From the NCBI GenBank assembly GCA_005765155.1, contig VCCP01000002.1, positions 372,001-436,000 on the forward strand: 64,000 nt of DNA. The letters run 5' to 3'. Position numbers and translations under genes: made by a program. Below the pieces are notes generated by a model. The model searched no databases, had not been told where the DNA came from, and saw only the letters and a program-made list of their open reading frames with translations. This DNA comes from Zelopaecilomyces penicillatus (lineage: Eukaryota; Ascomycota; Sordariomycetes; Hypocreales; Pseudodiploosporaceae). Below, piece after piece: positions 47,430-57,440 of the stretch. Within the stretch, counting starts at the first letter, position 1; each line of letters begins with the position of its first letter.

Positions 47430-48775
47430 TTATAACTCATCATGCATCTGAGGCACGTCTGGCCGTCCGCTATCTGCATGCAAATCGACACCCTTCTTGG
47501 CTCTCCACTTCTCCCAGAGATCCCAGAACTCGCCCTCCATCTTCTTGTCCATCTGGTCCGGCAACACCACCTCATATGTGACGTAGAGGTTACCAAAATC
47601 GTGCTTGTGATATACGCTGTCACCATCTTCGTGCCATCGGGGCATACCCTTACCCACAATGGTGTCGACATGGCCGCTTTGAACGACCTGGCCACGAGGG
47701 CGGCCAAGGCGCACAACGTGGGCGTCCAGGTGGGTAAGGTTGCGGGACCAGCCACCCATCCATGCCTCACGCAGGGACAGAATCTCGGTCCAGTACAGAT
47801 CGTCACCTTTGCGTCGGAAGAATGCGCCGTCTACGCGGTCTGGGTTGTCGTCGGTTGAGGGGCTCTTTTCTACCAGATGGACATTAAGGTCGCCAGCGAC
47901 CCAGTCGGGGCTCTCGTCCGCCTCATTCTCATAGACGACCTTTGAGTCGCGGCCAGCGCCCCGCTCTATCTTCAGATTGACGGTTGTTGACTTGCGCTCT
48001 ACCCGGTTACCTTGGCAGACAGGGCACTTGTGCTTGATTATCTTGCCGCGACCGTTGCAGGAGTCACACCGCATCTGCATTTGCTGGAACATGCCTGGCA
48101 TGATTTGCTGCTTCACAATTCGGATGCCGTGGCCATTGCAGACGGTACAAGTCTCAACCTTGCCATCGGCACTGCCGGAGCCCTCGCATCTTTCGCAAAT
48201 ATGCTGCTTGTCCCAATGGAATTCGGTCGTTGCGCCATTATAGAAGTCGCGGAGTGAAATCTCTACCTTGACGTCAATATTGTGCCCGCGGGGCTCCCTG
48301 TGGTTTGAGCCAAAATGTCCGTGGCCGCCGAAGAAGCGACTGAATAGGTCCATTGGGTCGTGGCCACCACCGCCACCGCCGTTCTTGCGGGACTTGAGGC
48401 CCTCATGGCCGTAGCGGTCGTACACCTGACGGGTCTCGGGGTCGCTCAGGGCTTCGTATGCTTCAGCGACTTCGACGAACTTTTCATGGGCTGCCTTATC
48501 GCCACTGTTTGTAGGTTAGCAGTTGCGTCATGGCCCGTGGAGGGGTGGTGTACGTACGGGTTCTTGTCTGGATGAAACTTTTTGGATAGTTTGCGGTATG
48601 AAGACTTGAGCTGCTTGTCTGACGCCTGCTTGTCGACTCCGAGGATCTGAAAAGAGTCAGTTTGAACAGTAAAATCAAGGTGAGACGTTGCACGAACATT
48701 GTAGTAGTCCTCGGCGCAAAGCGCAAGCTGGACCAGGCCCAGCAAGACCAGGAGGATGGTACCGTGGAATATCAT
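47430..48775 (-). CDS. SCJ1: ER-lumenal DnaJ/Hsp40 co-chaperone (Scj1 type) with HDEL signal, 413 aa
   Basis: Three exons: 48775-48698, 48646-48558, 48504-47430 (1242 bases, in frame). A signal peptide (GTILLVLLGLVQLALCA) leads directly into the J domain: DYYNILGVDKQASDKQLKSS, then the catalytic HPD in KKFHPDKNPGDK. A Gly-rich linker (NGGGGGGHDP) follows, then the zinc domain with four CxxCxGxG-like repeats (CERCEGSG, CTVCNGHG, CDSCNGRG, CPVCQGNR) and the substrate-binding C-terminal domain. The protein ends in HDEL, the ER retrieval signal. Such proteins stimulate the Hsp70 Kar2/BiP in folding and in ER-associated degradation. A CAGCGTG element about 190 bases upstream resembles the yeast unfolded-protein-response element. 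The gene is divergent from PRP2. Confidence 0.95.
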
Positions 48776-49420
48776 GGCGCCAACAGCCCAGTGAAGAGCC
48801 TTGTTGAAAGAAAAAAAGTGAAGGGCAATACTATAGACGACCCGGCGACTATGTTCCTCGAGTGTCCAAGTTGACTCGCCGTAGAATGGCAGAGAGGAGG
48901 GAGTTGGCAAGTGGAAACCCAAACACCAGCGTATGGATGGGACAAAGTTGGTGTAATAGTTACCAGCGTGTTATCAACGTTCTAGGGAATTATAGTGGGG
49001 CCTCCAAGCAGCTTGGTGCTGACATGGTGTGACTGGAACCTGCAGTAGGGCAGGGATCAGGTTATCGGACGTCGCCGATTGGTCATAATGCCACTATTTG
49101 GGCTTATCGATTCGCCCCAGACTTTCTAGAAGAAGCTGCTAACTGCTCAAGAAAAGGCACCAGCCACACACAGGCAACAGTTCATCGCGGCTGAGAAACC
49201 AGCCACAATTGTATGTTTGAACGCGATTGGTATGTGCCATCTTTTGCAGCTTCTAATAAAAGATAGATAAACCGATCGTCATCTGGACACCCCAATCGCC
49301 AGGGTTTCGTCTACTTCTTTTCCTTCGGTAGAGGCCATCCAGGGAAGAAAACCCAACAATTATCTTATGGGCAACAATTGTATCCCTTAGTTTCGCACAG
49401 CAGGGCAGGATTAGCTCAAC
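48776..49420. promoter_or_regulatory. Bidirectional promoter region between SCJ1 and PRP2 genes
   Basis: About 645 bases between two divergent starts. Candidate sites are a CAGCGTG core at 48964-48970 and TTCTAGAAGAAG at 49124-49135, which matches the TTCnnGAA heat-shock pattern. No protein-coding frame is supported inside. Confidence 0.5.
48964..48970 (+). promoter_or_regulatory. Unfolded-protein-response-like element CAGCGTG
   Basis: The heptamer equals the core of the yeast UPRE bound by Hac1 and lies 189 bases upstream of the ER DnaJ start codon. A near match, CAGCGTA, lies at about 48928-48934. Placement is meaningful, but a single heptamer can occur by chance. Confidence 0.4.
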
Positions 49421-52400
49421 ATGAGCTCCAAACGGTATGCCTTGGTCCCTATGGACGAGGACGAGGTGGGCCCGCCAAAGGTCACGAAAGAAAAGAAGCA
49501 CAAGCATCGCAATCGCGACCGCGACCGCGATGAGAAGAACTCTTCACGGAGCTCCAAGCCGCGCCGCGAACGCAGTCGCTCGAGATCCCGGCGACGAACT
49601 TCGCCCCAACGTGATGGTCAATCGAAGAGCTATCGCCAGCGAGACAAGGCCGATTTTGACGATCGATGGGCTGACGAAGAACCACTATCTGATGAAGCCG
49701 AGGATCATGACGAGCCAGAGTTCAAGGAATCTGCTACAAAACGAGTCAAACTCAGCCACGACGAGCCCCGCGAGGAAGACCTTTCCGATGGAGCTAAGGA
49801 GGAACTGGCCCGGAAAAAGGACATAGAGGAGAGAGATTCATTTTCCAAAAGGTTAAAAGAGAAGGATGATGGAAAATCCAAGAAATACGATCGGGACGGG
49901 GAGTCATCGTCAAGGAGGAAGCTGGCAGATGATGCTGCTGCTCGGGATGCCGCATTACCGGACCTGAGAGAGAGGTCTCGTCAAGAGTATCTCAAGAAGC
50001 GTGAAGCCGAGCGATTAGCTCTTTTAAGGAAACAAGTCGCCGAGGAAACCGCTGAACTGCGAAGCAGCGTGAGACTATCTGAACGAGAAACAGCCGAGTT
50101 TGCCAAGAACCGCGAAATCCTGCGCCTAGCAGAAGAGAGGCTGAAGATTGATGATCACCGAGATGGATACGCGATGCCGGAGGATTACATCACCGAAAAG
50201 GGGAAACTGGATAGAAAGAAGAAAGAGGAGGCTCTCTACAAGCGATATGTCGAAAAGGACGAATACGGCCAAGAAAAGTTTGTTACGGAACACGAGGAAT
50301 GGGAAAGGGAGCAGACGTCCAAAGCCAAGGCGCAGATTCAACGTGGTGAACTGGAAAATGAGAACTATGACTACGTTTTGGATGACGCCCAGTATATCCA
50401 ATGGAACCTGGATTCGCGAATGCCAGGTGACACCAAGACCAAGGAGCAGCAATTTCTCGATGCGCAAATTGACGCAGCAGAGAAAAAGGCCCTATCCATT
50501 CAGGAAACACGAAAAAGCCTCCCCATCTATCAGTACAGAGACCAGTTTCTAGAAGCTTTGGAGCAGTACCAGATTTTGGTTATTGTAGGTGAGACGGGTA
50601 GTGGAAAGACAACACAGCTACCTCAGTATCTGCACGAGGCCGGGTACACAAAAAATGGGCTGAAAGTCGGATGCACACAACCGCGTCGAGTCGCCGCAAT
50701 GAGTGTTGCAGCTCGTGTTGCCGATGAGGTCGGCGTCAAAGTCGGAAACGAAGTCGGCTACTCGATTCGTTTCGAGGACTGCACCAGCGATAAGACGGTG
50801 CTCAAGTACATGACTGACGGTATGCTGCTGCGAGAGTTTATGACGGAACCAGATCTTGCTGGATATTCGGCGTTGATGATTGACGAGGCGCACGAGCGGA
50901 CTGTGCACACCGATATTTTGCTTGCTCTTGTAAAGGATCTATCGCGAGAACGACCGGATTTAAAGCTGCTGATTTCTTCTGCGACGATGAATGCAGAGAA
51001 GTTTGCCCAGTATTTCGATGACGCCCCTATCTTCAACATCCCCGGAAGACGGTATCCAGTGGATATTTACTATACACCAGCACCTGAAGCGAATTACTTG
51101 GCTGCGGCTATAACAACTACATTTCAGATTCACACAACGCAGGGCAAAGGCGATATCCTCATCTTCTTGACGGGTCAGGATGAGATTGAAGCTGCAGAGT
51201 TGGAACTGGCTGAGACGGCAAAGAAGCTAGGCAGTCGAGTAAAGGAACTGATTGTTTGCCCCATTTACGCCAACTTGCCGTCTGAACTGCAGGCCAAGAT
51301 TTTCGAGCCGACACCTGATGGGGCACGTAAAGTTGTGTTGGCAACCAACATTGCAGAGACAAGTTTGACCATTGATGGTATCGTATATGTCATTGACCCT
51401 GGTTATGTCAAGGAAAATGTTTTCAATCCCACCACGGGCATGTCGAATCTTGTGGTTGTCCCTTGTTCACGGGCGTCTGCCAATCAGCGAAGTGGTCGTG
51501 CTGGGCGTGTTGGACCTGGTAAATGTTTCCGGCTGTACACCAAATTTGCCTATATGAACGAGATGGATGAGTCAACAACACCGGAGATTCAGAGAACCAA
51601 TTTGAACGGTGTTGTGTTGCAGCTCAAATCTCTGGGAATTAATGAGCTGCTAGATTTCGAGTTTATGGATCCTCCACCGACGGAGGCTCTCATCGGCGCT
51701 CTTAACCAACTGTTTGCCTTGCAAGCGCTGAATCACAAGGGCGAACTCACCAAGATGGGTCGTCAGATGGCTGAGTTTCCCACAGACCCCATGCTCGCAA
51801 AGGCCGTACTAGCCGCAGACAAAGAGGGCTGTGTTGAGGAGGTCCTCTCCATTGTCTCCATGTTAAGCGAAGCGTCATCCCTCTTTTTCAGACCCAAGGA
51901 CAAGAAGATCCACGCAGACAGCGCGCGTAACCGCTTCACCATCAAAGACGGCGGCGACCACGTCACACTACTAAACGTGTGGAACCAATGGGTAGACAGC
52001 GACTTCTCACCAGTCTGGTCGCGCGAGAATTTCTTGCAGCAGCGGTCGCTGACCCGCGCGCGTGATGTGCGAGACCAGCTAGCCAAACTATGCGAGCGTG
52101 TCGAAGTTGCGCCGTCAACATGCGGATCGACCAACCTGCGGCCTATCAAGCGGGCCATCACGGCAGGATTCTTCCCCAACGCGGCACGACTACAAAAGAG
52201 CGGCGACAGCTACCGGACAGTGAAGAATAGCACAACGGTATGGGTGCACCCGAGCAGTGTGCTGATGGCGGTGGATCCGCCGGAGAAGATGGTGGTGTAT
52301 TTTGAGCTGGTGCAGACGACCAAGGAGTATATGAGGAGTGTGATGCCGATTGAGGCCAAGTGGTTGGCAGAGTTGGCGCCACATTTTCATAAGAAGAAGG

Positions 52401-52441
52401 ATATTGAGGAGATGGAAGAAAAGAAGATGCCTAGAAGGTGA
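49421..52441 (+). CDS. PRP2: DEAH-box pre-mRNA splicing helicase Prp2 (DHX16), 1006 aa
   Basis: Single exon, start at 49421 (CTCAACATGAGC). Prp2 uses ATP to remodel the spliceosome before the first catalytic step. All helicase motifs are readable: GETGSGKTTQLPQYL (I), TQPRRVAAMSVAARVADE (Ia), DEAHERT (II), SSATMNAEKF (III), FLTGQDEIE (IV), ATNIAETSLTIDG (V) and QRSGRAGRVGPG (VI). The C-terminal winged-helix/ratchet and OB domains follow (for example FMDPPPTEALIGALNQLFAL and SVLMAVDPPEKMVVYFELVQ). The first 330 residues are charged, with an RS-like part (RERSRSRSRRR) and coiled Lys/Glu stretches. Sequence favours Prp2 over Prp16, Prp22 and Prp43 by the YVLDDAQYIQW segment ahead of the helicase core. 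Length is normal and the gene has no intron. Confidence 0.95.
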   Translation: MSSKRYALVPMDEDEVGPPKVTKEKKHKHRNRDRDRDEKNSSRSSKPRRERSRSRSRRRTSPQRDGQSKSYRQRDKADFDDRWADEEPLSDEAEDHDEPEFKESATKRVKLSHDEPREEDLSDGAKEELARKKDIEERDSFSKRLKEKDDGKSKKYDRDGESSSRRKLADDAAARDAALPDLRERSRQEYLKKREAERLALLRKQVAEETAELRSSVRLSERETAEFAKNREILRLAEERLKIDDHRDGYAMPEDYITEKGKLDRKKKEEALYKRYVEKDEYGQEKFVTEHEEWEREQTSKAKAQIQRGELENENYDYVLDDAQYIQWNLDSRMPGDTKTKEQQFLDAQIDAAEKKALSIQETRKSLPIYQYRDQFLEALEQYQILVIVGETGSGKTTQLPQYLHEAGYTKNGLKVGCTQPRRVAAMSVAARVADEVGVKVGNEVGYSIRFEDCTSDKTVLKYMTDGMLLREFMTEPDLAGYSALMIDEAHERTVHTDILLALVKDLSRERPDLKLLISSATMNAEKFAQYFDDAPIFNIPGRRYPVDIYYTPAPEANYLAAAITTTFQIHTTQGKGDILIFLTGQDEIEAAELELAETAKKLGSRVKELIVCPIYANLPSELQAKIFEPTPDGARKVVLATNIAETSLTIDGIVYVIDPGYVKENVFNPTTGMSNLVVVPCSRASANQRSGRAGRVGPGKCFRLYTKFAYMNEMDESTTPEIQRTNLNGVVLQLKSLGINELLDFEFMDPPPTEALIGALNQLFALQALNHKGELTKMGRQMAEFPTDPMLAKAVLAADKEGCVEEVLSIVSMLSEASSLFFRPKDKKIHADSARNRFTIKDGGDHVTLLNVWNQWVDSDFSPVWSRENFLQQRSLTRARDVRDQLAKLCERVEVAPSTCGSTNLRPIKRAITAGFFPNAARLQKSGDSYRTVKNSTTVWVHPSSVLMAVDPPEKMVVYFELVQTTKEYMRSVMPIEAKWLAELAPHFHKKKDIEEMEEKKMPRR

Positions 52442-52562
52442 AAGTAATATTAAAAGAATTGAATTGCGAACTTATAATTATAATTTACATCAACAGAACA
52501 GAGATGAGTTTCAACTCAACCTCTCACATATACTTTTATGAAACCATTTTCACTCATTTCAC

Positions 52563-53667
52563 TTACGTCCGCCAGTGACTCCTCTTCGCCTTGGTATCCT
52601 TTTTGCTTCCACTCCCCTTCTCCGGCTCCCACTTATACAAGATGTCCGTTCTCATCGCATACTTTAGCCCCGCTTCCACTTTCGCACCTTCATGAAGTAG
52701 CTTATTATGCTGAAAAACCAAGACACTGCCCGCTTTAGGGTTCACGTCTAGGCGTTTCTCGTGGCGGCCGTTGGATAAGAAGGAGGTTGCGCCGCCGACG
52801 AGACCTTCGTCGTTGAGGTAGAGTTGGAGGGTGTACCAGGTTTGGTATTCGATGTCGTCTTTGACGGTGTAGTAGGCAGCGTCGCAGTGGGCTGTGAAAG
52901 ATGTGTTAGAAATGTAAGTTGAGGTGTAGATCAGATCAAGGGGGATAGAAGCATGGGTTCTTACGTTTGAAGAATTGCCCTGGAGAGTACTTGAGAAACC
53001 GCATTCGCTCGTTTAAACGGTCAAATGTCCATGTTCCCGGAATATGGGAGGAATGACGTGGTGGCTTGCTGAGAATCTCACGAACCCCCTCTGCTTGAAC
53101 ACAACGATCCCAGATCCTATCCACAACAAGCTGCTTGTCCCAGATGATTCTATCGCTCTCTCTATACCCCATCGCCAGCGACTCCAAACCAACCCCCACA
53201 GCCACCAGCGCCGGTTTCCACGGGGAAGCGGGCGGTTCTCCCTCTTTGGTGTCACCCGTCGTCGGGGCAGATGCCTCCGCAAGGGCGAGGAGTTGGTTAC
53301 ATTCTTCAAGAGAGAGCACGTTTTCAAGCGTAAAAGCGATGCAGCCGGCGTACTCGGGGATTTGAGTAGACGCAAAGTCTATGGGCTTGTATGTGACGGG
53401 CTTAGAAGGCGGAGAGGTGAGGAACGTGTCTGGGATAGGGATAGGGTTGGAGGTGTAGTTTGTGCGAATGTAGCGGCTTGCCATGGTTGCTGAGGATGAG
53501 GATGAGGAAGGGTTTTTGGGAGTGAGGTTCTTGTCGGCGTAGAGATTGGCGTTGAGGTTGGCGTCGAGTCTAATAAGTATATGGATTTGACGGCGTTGAT
53601 GGATTGGATGATGCCCGGTGGCAGTGAAAGATGAAAGACGGCGACATAATGATTGTGGGACAGACAT
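52563..53667 (-). CDS. 2-oxoglutarate/Fe(II) dioxygenase, prolyl-4-hydroxylase-like, 343 aa (or 282 aa from the inner start)
   Basis: Two exons: 53667-52965 and 52891-52563 (1032 bases, in frame). The splice restores the iron-binding motif at FFKPHCDAAYY (His and Asp ligands). The distal His is in KLLHEGAKV, and an Arg that can bind 2-oxoglutarate lies in YAMRTDILY. Between them are YTLQLYLNDEGLVGGATSFL and GSVLVFQH, the core strands of the double-stranded beta-helix. There are two candidate starts. Met at 53667 opens a Ser/Arg/His-rich, almost acid-free leader that looks like a mitochondrial presequence. Met at 53484 (MASRYIRTNYTS) opens at the conserved part. Substrate unknown; related proteins hydroxylate Pro in proteins, but many fungal members are uncharacterised. 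Confidence 0.82.
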
Positions 53668-54136
53668 GGATGATATTAAGTATTGATCATGACTCGACTT
53701 TTTTCTTTATTTCAATACAGTAAGCTTACAAGGAGCAAAAAAACAATAACAGCGTGTTCAAATCCACTCATGATTTGCTGTGACTCCCCGGCGGCTGCCT
53801 GAGGTGAACAGATCATCTAGCCTGAGGCTCAATGGAGTCAAATCATCAGACCTCGTCAAAGCCTTGGTGGCAGAGGATGGAAGCCTGGCCCGTTGACAAT
53901 AACGGCAGTTGGCGGCTGATAGTCCGGGGGGCGGAGCGCTTTGACAGCTGGAAGTGGTGGTGGCTCATGGATAGGCTGATACGGATGCAGCATGTGGTGT
54001 TCAGGTGCCTGTTGTAAGTGTAAGGCAGCCAATGTTAGTTGGAATCGAATCGACAAGAAATGTACTCTGGCGGCACACGGAAAACCGGGCACCGAAATAG
54101 ACCAAAAAGGGGGGTTATTTTATTAATTATGCTTTT
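53668..54136. other. Spacer
   Basis: About 470 bases between two minus-strand genes; nothing supported. Confidence 0.5.
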
Positions 54137-54604
54137 TTAACGCAGAAAATAGGCAAGACCTCCAAGCAGACCAAGGACTCCAACGACAGCCAGCACACGT
54201 AGTGCAAACGGCCACACGCCCACATACACCATCGTTACGACAACAGTGCCCTCCTCCTCCCCCGGCCACGATTGGCCCATCTGCGCCTCCAGATCTGGGA
54301 GCAGAGCCTCTGTTGATGCACGAAAAGAAAACAAAGTCAGAATCAATAAAAAAAACCAACTTGGACAATACAGTGGTGAGAGGGAGAAGCTTACGATCTT
54401 CGGTTGGCCCCAGGCGGCCGCCAAAGCGAGTGGTAGTGGTGGTGGTGGTGGGTGGGGTGGCCTCAGCCGAGATAGCAGCGGCGGCACGCAAGGGGAAACC
54501 CCCACGGACTGTGAGTCTTTCTCTATCAATGTACACACATAATTAGTATACACCATAGGAGGGATGAGGGGAGGAGAGAAGACTTACACAATTAAAGCGT
54601 CCAT
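54137..54604 (-). CDS. Tiny single-pass membrane protein, 105 aa, three exons
   Basis: Exons 54604-54588, 54522-54395 and 54309-54137 (318 bases, in frame); the first coding exon is only 17 bases. All four splice sites are standard (GTAAG donors; ATAG and ACAG acceptors). The protein starts MDALIVERLTVRGGFPLRAA, continues through a Thr run (seven Thr) and an acidic part (EEEG), and ends with a long hydrophobic segment (VYVGVWPFALRVLAVVGVLG and GLLGGLAYF) and a final Arg. One or two membrane passes near the C-terminus fit a small tail-anchored protein of an organelle membrane. I do not know its family. The reading rests on exon joining alone. Confidence 0.6.
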
Positions 54605-55443
54605 TTTGTTTTTCTCTGAGCAAGAAAAGAAAAGAAGAAAACCAGAAACCAGAACAGACAGAGTTAAAAGAGATAGTCACGCCAGGTTTTCTTGGGGGAA
54701 GGAAACATTGCAACCTTAATTGTTAGAGGCAAGTGTATTGCCACGCACAATGTTTTGTTTGGAAGGGGGCCCTCCCACTGCAAACTCCAAAACTACCAGG
54801 CCAAACCCAGTATTGGTTGTTCATGTTGGAAAGTGTGGTGCAAAAGTTTATCCAACTTGCAGCAAGCCAGCACCTTAGATTCTACATGTATACGTCCCGC
54901 GTTATACACAAGTACGTATAAGATGATGAGATGATGTAGTCTCCGCTGGCTTAGCTCCGGCCAAGCCAAAAAAATAATCAATCGCTCACTATCTCTCTAA
55001 ATCTCCAAGAACCCTTCAGTTAAAGCCAGAAATATCGAGTTCAGCCGCAAGGTGTCTTTTTACACACCGTCGCTGGGGTATCGAGATGCCTGTCGAGTTT
55101 TTTAGTGGAGTCTTCGGTGGAGGCAGCTAGGCTGACACCTAAAAGCCAGAGGCAACTGCGCTAGCACTGTACATAACCCTAGCAGACCGCAAGGCAGCCA
55201 TATCAATCTGGCAACATTCGAGGGTCGACCCTGATATTCAACAGATTGCTGATGCCTGATCGGCCAGACATCACTCTACAGAAATTGCGCTTAAAAATGA
55301 GGGTAATTTATACATTCACCAATAATTAAACCATGTCTAAAGTATCCAACTTGAAGAAAGAAAAGATCAAAACCCAATTACCCACAGTCCCAGTAGGTCC
55401 ATGCAAACAAAAAAAAACGCATTACTTTAGCACAACTGCTGCC
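54605..55443. other. Spacer
   Basis: About 840 bases; no gene seen. Confidence 0.5.
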
Positions 55444-57440
55444 TCAGCCCTTCCAGTTCAGATACTCTGCCGGCACCTTGGGCCACGCATCCACACCATC
55501 CTGAATCACCATCATCATACCTCCCTCCAAGTGATTCTCAATATGGCAATGCAGCAGCCATGGCCCCGGGTTGTTCACATGGTACCGAACAGCAACCCAC
55601 GTAGGCTGCTTCGTAGCAAAGATAGACATGAAACCATCTCTGCGCGGCGGGTCCACGAGGTTGAACTGGCCCGGAATCTCCTTGATAGCCTCCGCCACGG
55701 ATTCCCACTTAAATTGACCGACGCCCGAGCCAATCTTGAACATCTTGTTGCCGTGCTTGTGGATCGGGTGTGGCGGCAAGGGGTTTGTGGCTGTGTAAAA
55801 GATGAGGTCGACCCAGGTGTTGTTGAGCGTGGTGATGGTCACATTGTCATGTATGGATGCGTCGGGGCCTTGGAAGAGCATTGGTGCATTGAGGGCGACG
55901 GTGCTGGGGTCGAGGCGTGTGCTGTTGAGGGCCCAGAGGTATGAAGCGCCAGCGACTTTCATGTTAAGCTTGTACATGACATCGGCTTTTTGGGCGATAG
56001 GCTCCGGAGGGAACGGGCGCGCTTTATCTTCATCAAACATGACGACTTTGCTGGAGATGGGAAATCCGTCAATGTTGAGAAAGGGCTTTGACTCGCCACT
56101 GTGAGGAGAATCAAGACCCTTCACCCGGAGAATAGCATGACCGTTGAGCATCTGCGGTGCTGTTACAGCATTACAGCGAATCTTAAAGTCGCCAGCCTTG
56201 TGTGTCTTGACAAGCACCGACAGCCGGTCACCGTTGGTCATATGGATAGCCTGAACTTTCTGCGGCTCAATATAGGATCCATCAACAGCATACACCCACA
56301 TGTCATGCTCGTCGATAGATACACCCGCCGTCATGAAAGCAGCGGCCCCAATGAGATCCAAGGCTATCCACTCCCCTGCGAGAGGGTCAGTAAGACCACC
56401 AGCTTCAATCACCTCAACAGAACCCTTGGTGGGTTTGCAGCCGGAGAAGAGTCCAGGAGGGACGTTTTCGCCTTCACCATCTTTGGGAGGGCCGGAGCCA
56501 CCAATAGCGAATACAACGGCAGGAGGAAGACAGCTGTACATGGAAGCTTGGTATTAGCGGCATTTTCTAAGCGAGAGATGAGAAATGAAGTAAATGGAGG
56601 CTGCTTTACCCTTTATCCGTCAGCGTGGCTCCAGGAACTGCGTCAAGATAGAACCGCCGCTCCTCGTTTATCAGCGCCGCCATCTCATCTTCCGGCAGAC
56701 ACTGTGCGCTCCCCTTGCCATTAAACATTATCGAATCATAGCACGAAACCTCAATGCCGCTCTTGTGCGCAAATTCTGACCTCTCCTCCGAAGTTAGGTG
56801 AGAGAACTCCGCCATGACGAGAGGGCGGACGTTTCTCTCGGCCTCCTCCAACGCAAGCAGAGTTGCAGGGTTGTCTGATATCAGATGGAAAGGTCTGGGG
56901 TCACTACTGCGAGGGTGGATGATGATGGCGCCGTAGAGGCCATCAGAGATCTGGGCAGCAAAGTGTGAGTGGTACCAGTAGCTACCGTACTGTGTTGCTC
57001 GGAATCTGTGAGTGAAGCTTTTTCCAGGCTGGATGGGGCGCTGGACGATACCAGGTGTGCCGTCCGCCCAAGGAGTTCCGTGCATTTCAATACCTATTTT
57101 ACTTATTTTAGTAGCTTCTTCTCCAATTTATATAACATCAGAATTTTGTCTTACCGTGGAAGTGAACAGTCGTGTTGAACGGCGACTTGTTTTCAACGTG
57201 CACAACCACCCAGTCATCCTGATCAACCTCAATAACCGGACCTGGCGATTGGCCATTGACGAGGATCATCTCCTTCGAGACTCCAGCTGGCGCGTGCTGC
57301 TCCCATGTTACTGAGAGCTGGAATTCCTTTGTCCTCGCGGTTGTGATGGTGTGAGGTCCAGAGAGCGAAGGGAGAGCCCAGACCGACAACGCAAACTGAG
57401 CGGAGAGGGTCAAGATGGAGAGCAGGCTGTTAGGAGTCAT
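55444..57440 (-). CDS. Multicopper oxidase (laccase/ferroxidase-like), secreted, 619 aa
   Basis: Three exons: 57440-57155, 57093-56610, 56533-55444 (1860 bases, in frame). The first intron splits the first copper motif, restored as HFHGIEMHG. A signal peptide (SLLSILTLSAQFALSVWA) opens the protein. The other copper motifs are WYHSHF, HPIHKHG and LLHCHIENHLEGGM. The residue ten after the conserved Cys is Met, the axial position of the type-1 copper; Met there is usual for low-potential enzymes, unlike the Leu or Phe of many basidiomycete laccases. Such oxidases couple oxidation of phenols, ascorbate or metals to reduction of oxygen to water. In ascomycetes they serve in pigment, conidium wall or iron handling. 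Substrate class cannot be fixed. Confidence 0.93.

Noticed and set aside
55333..55944. 203-codon plus-strand frame
   Set aside because: Overlaps the copper-binding C-terminal exon of the multicopper oxidase in antisense.
56101..56724. 207-codon plus-strand frame
   Set aside because: Antisense to multicopper oxidase exons and crossing one of its introns; no recognisable motif.
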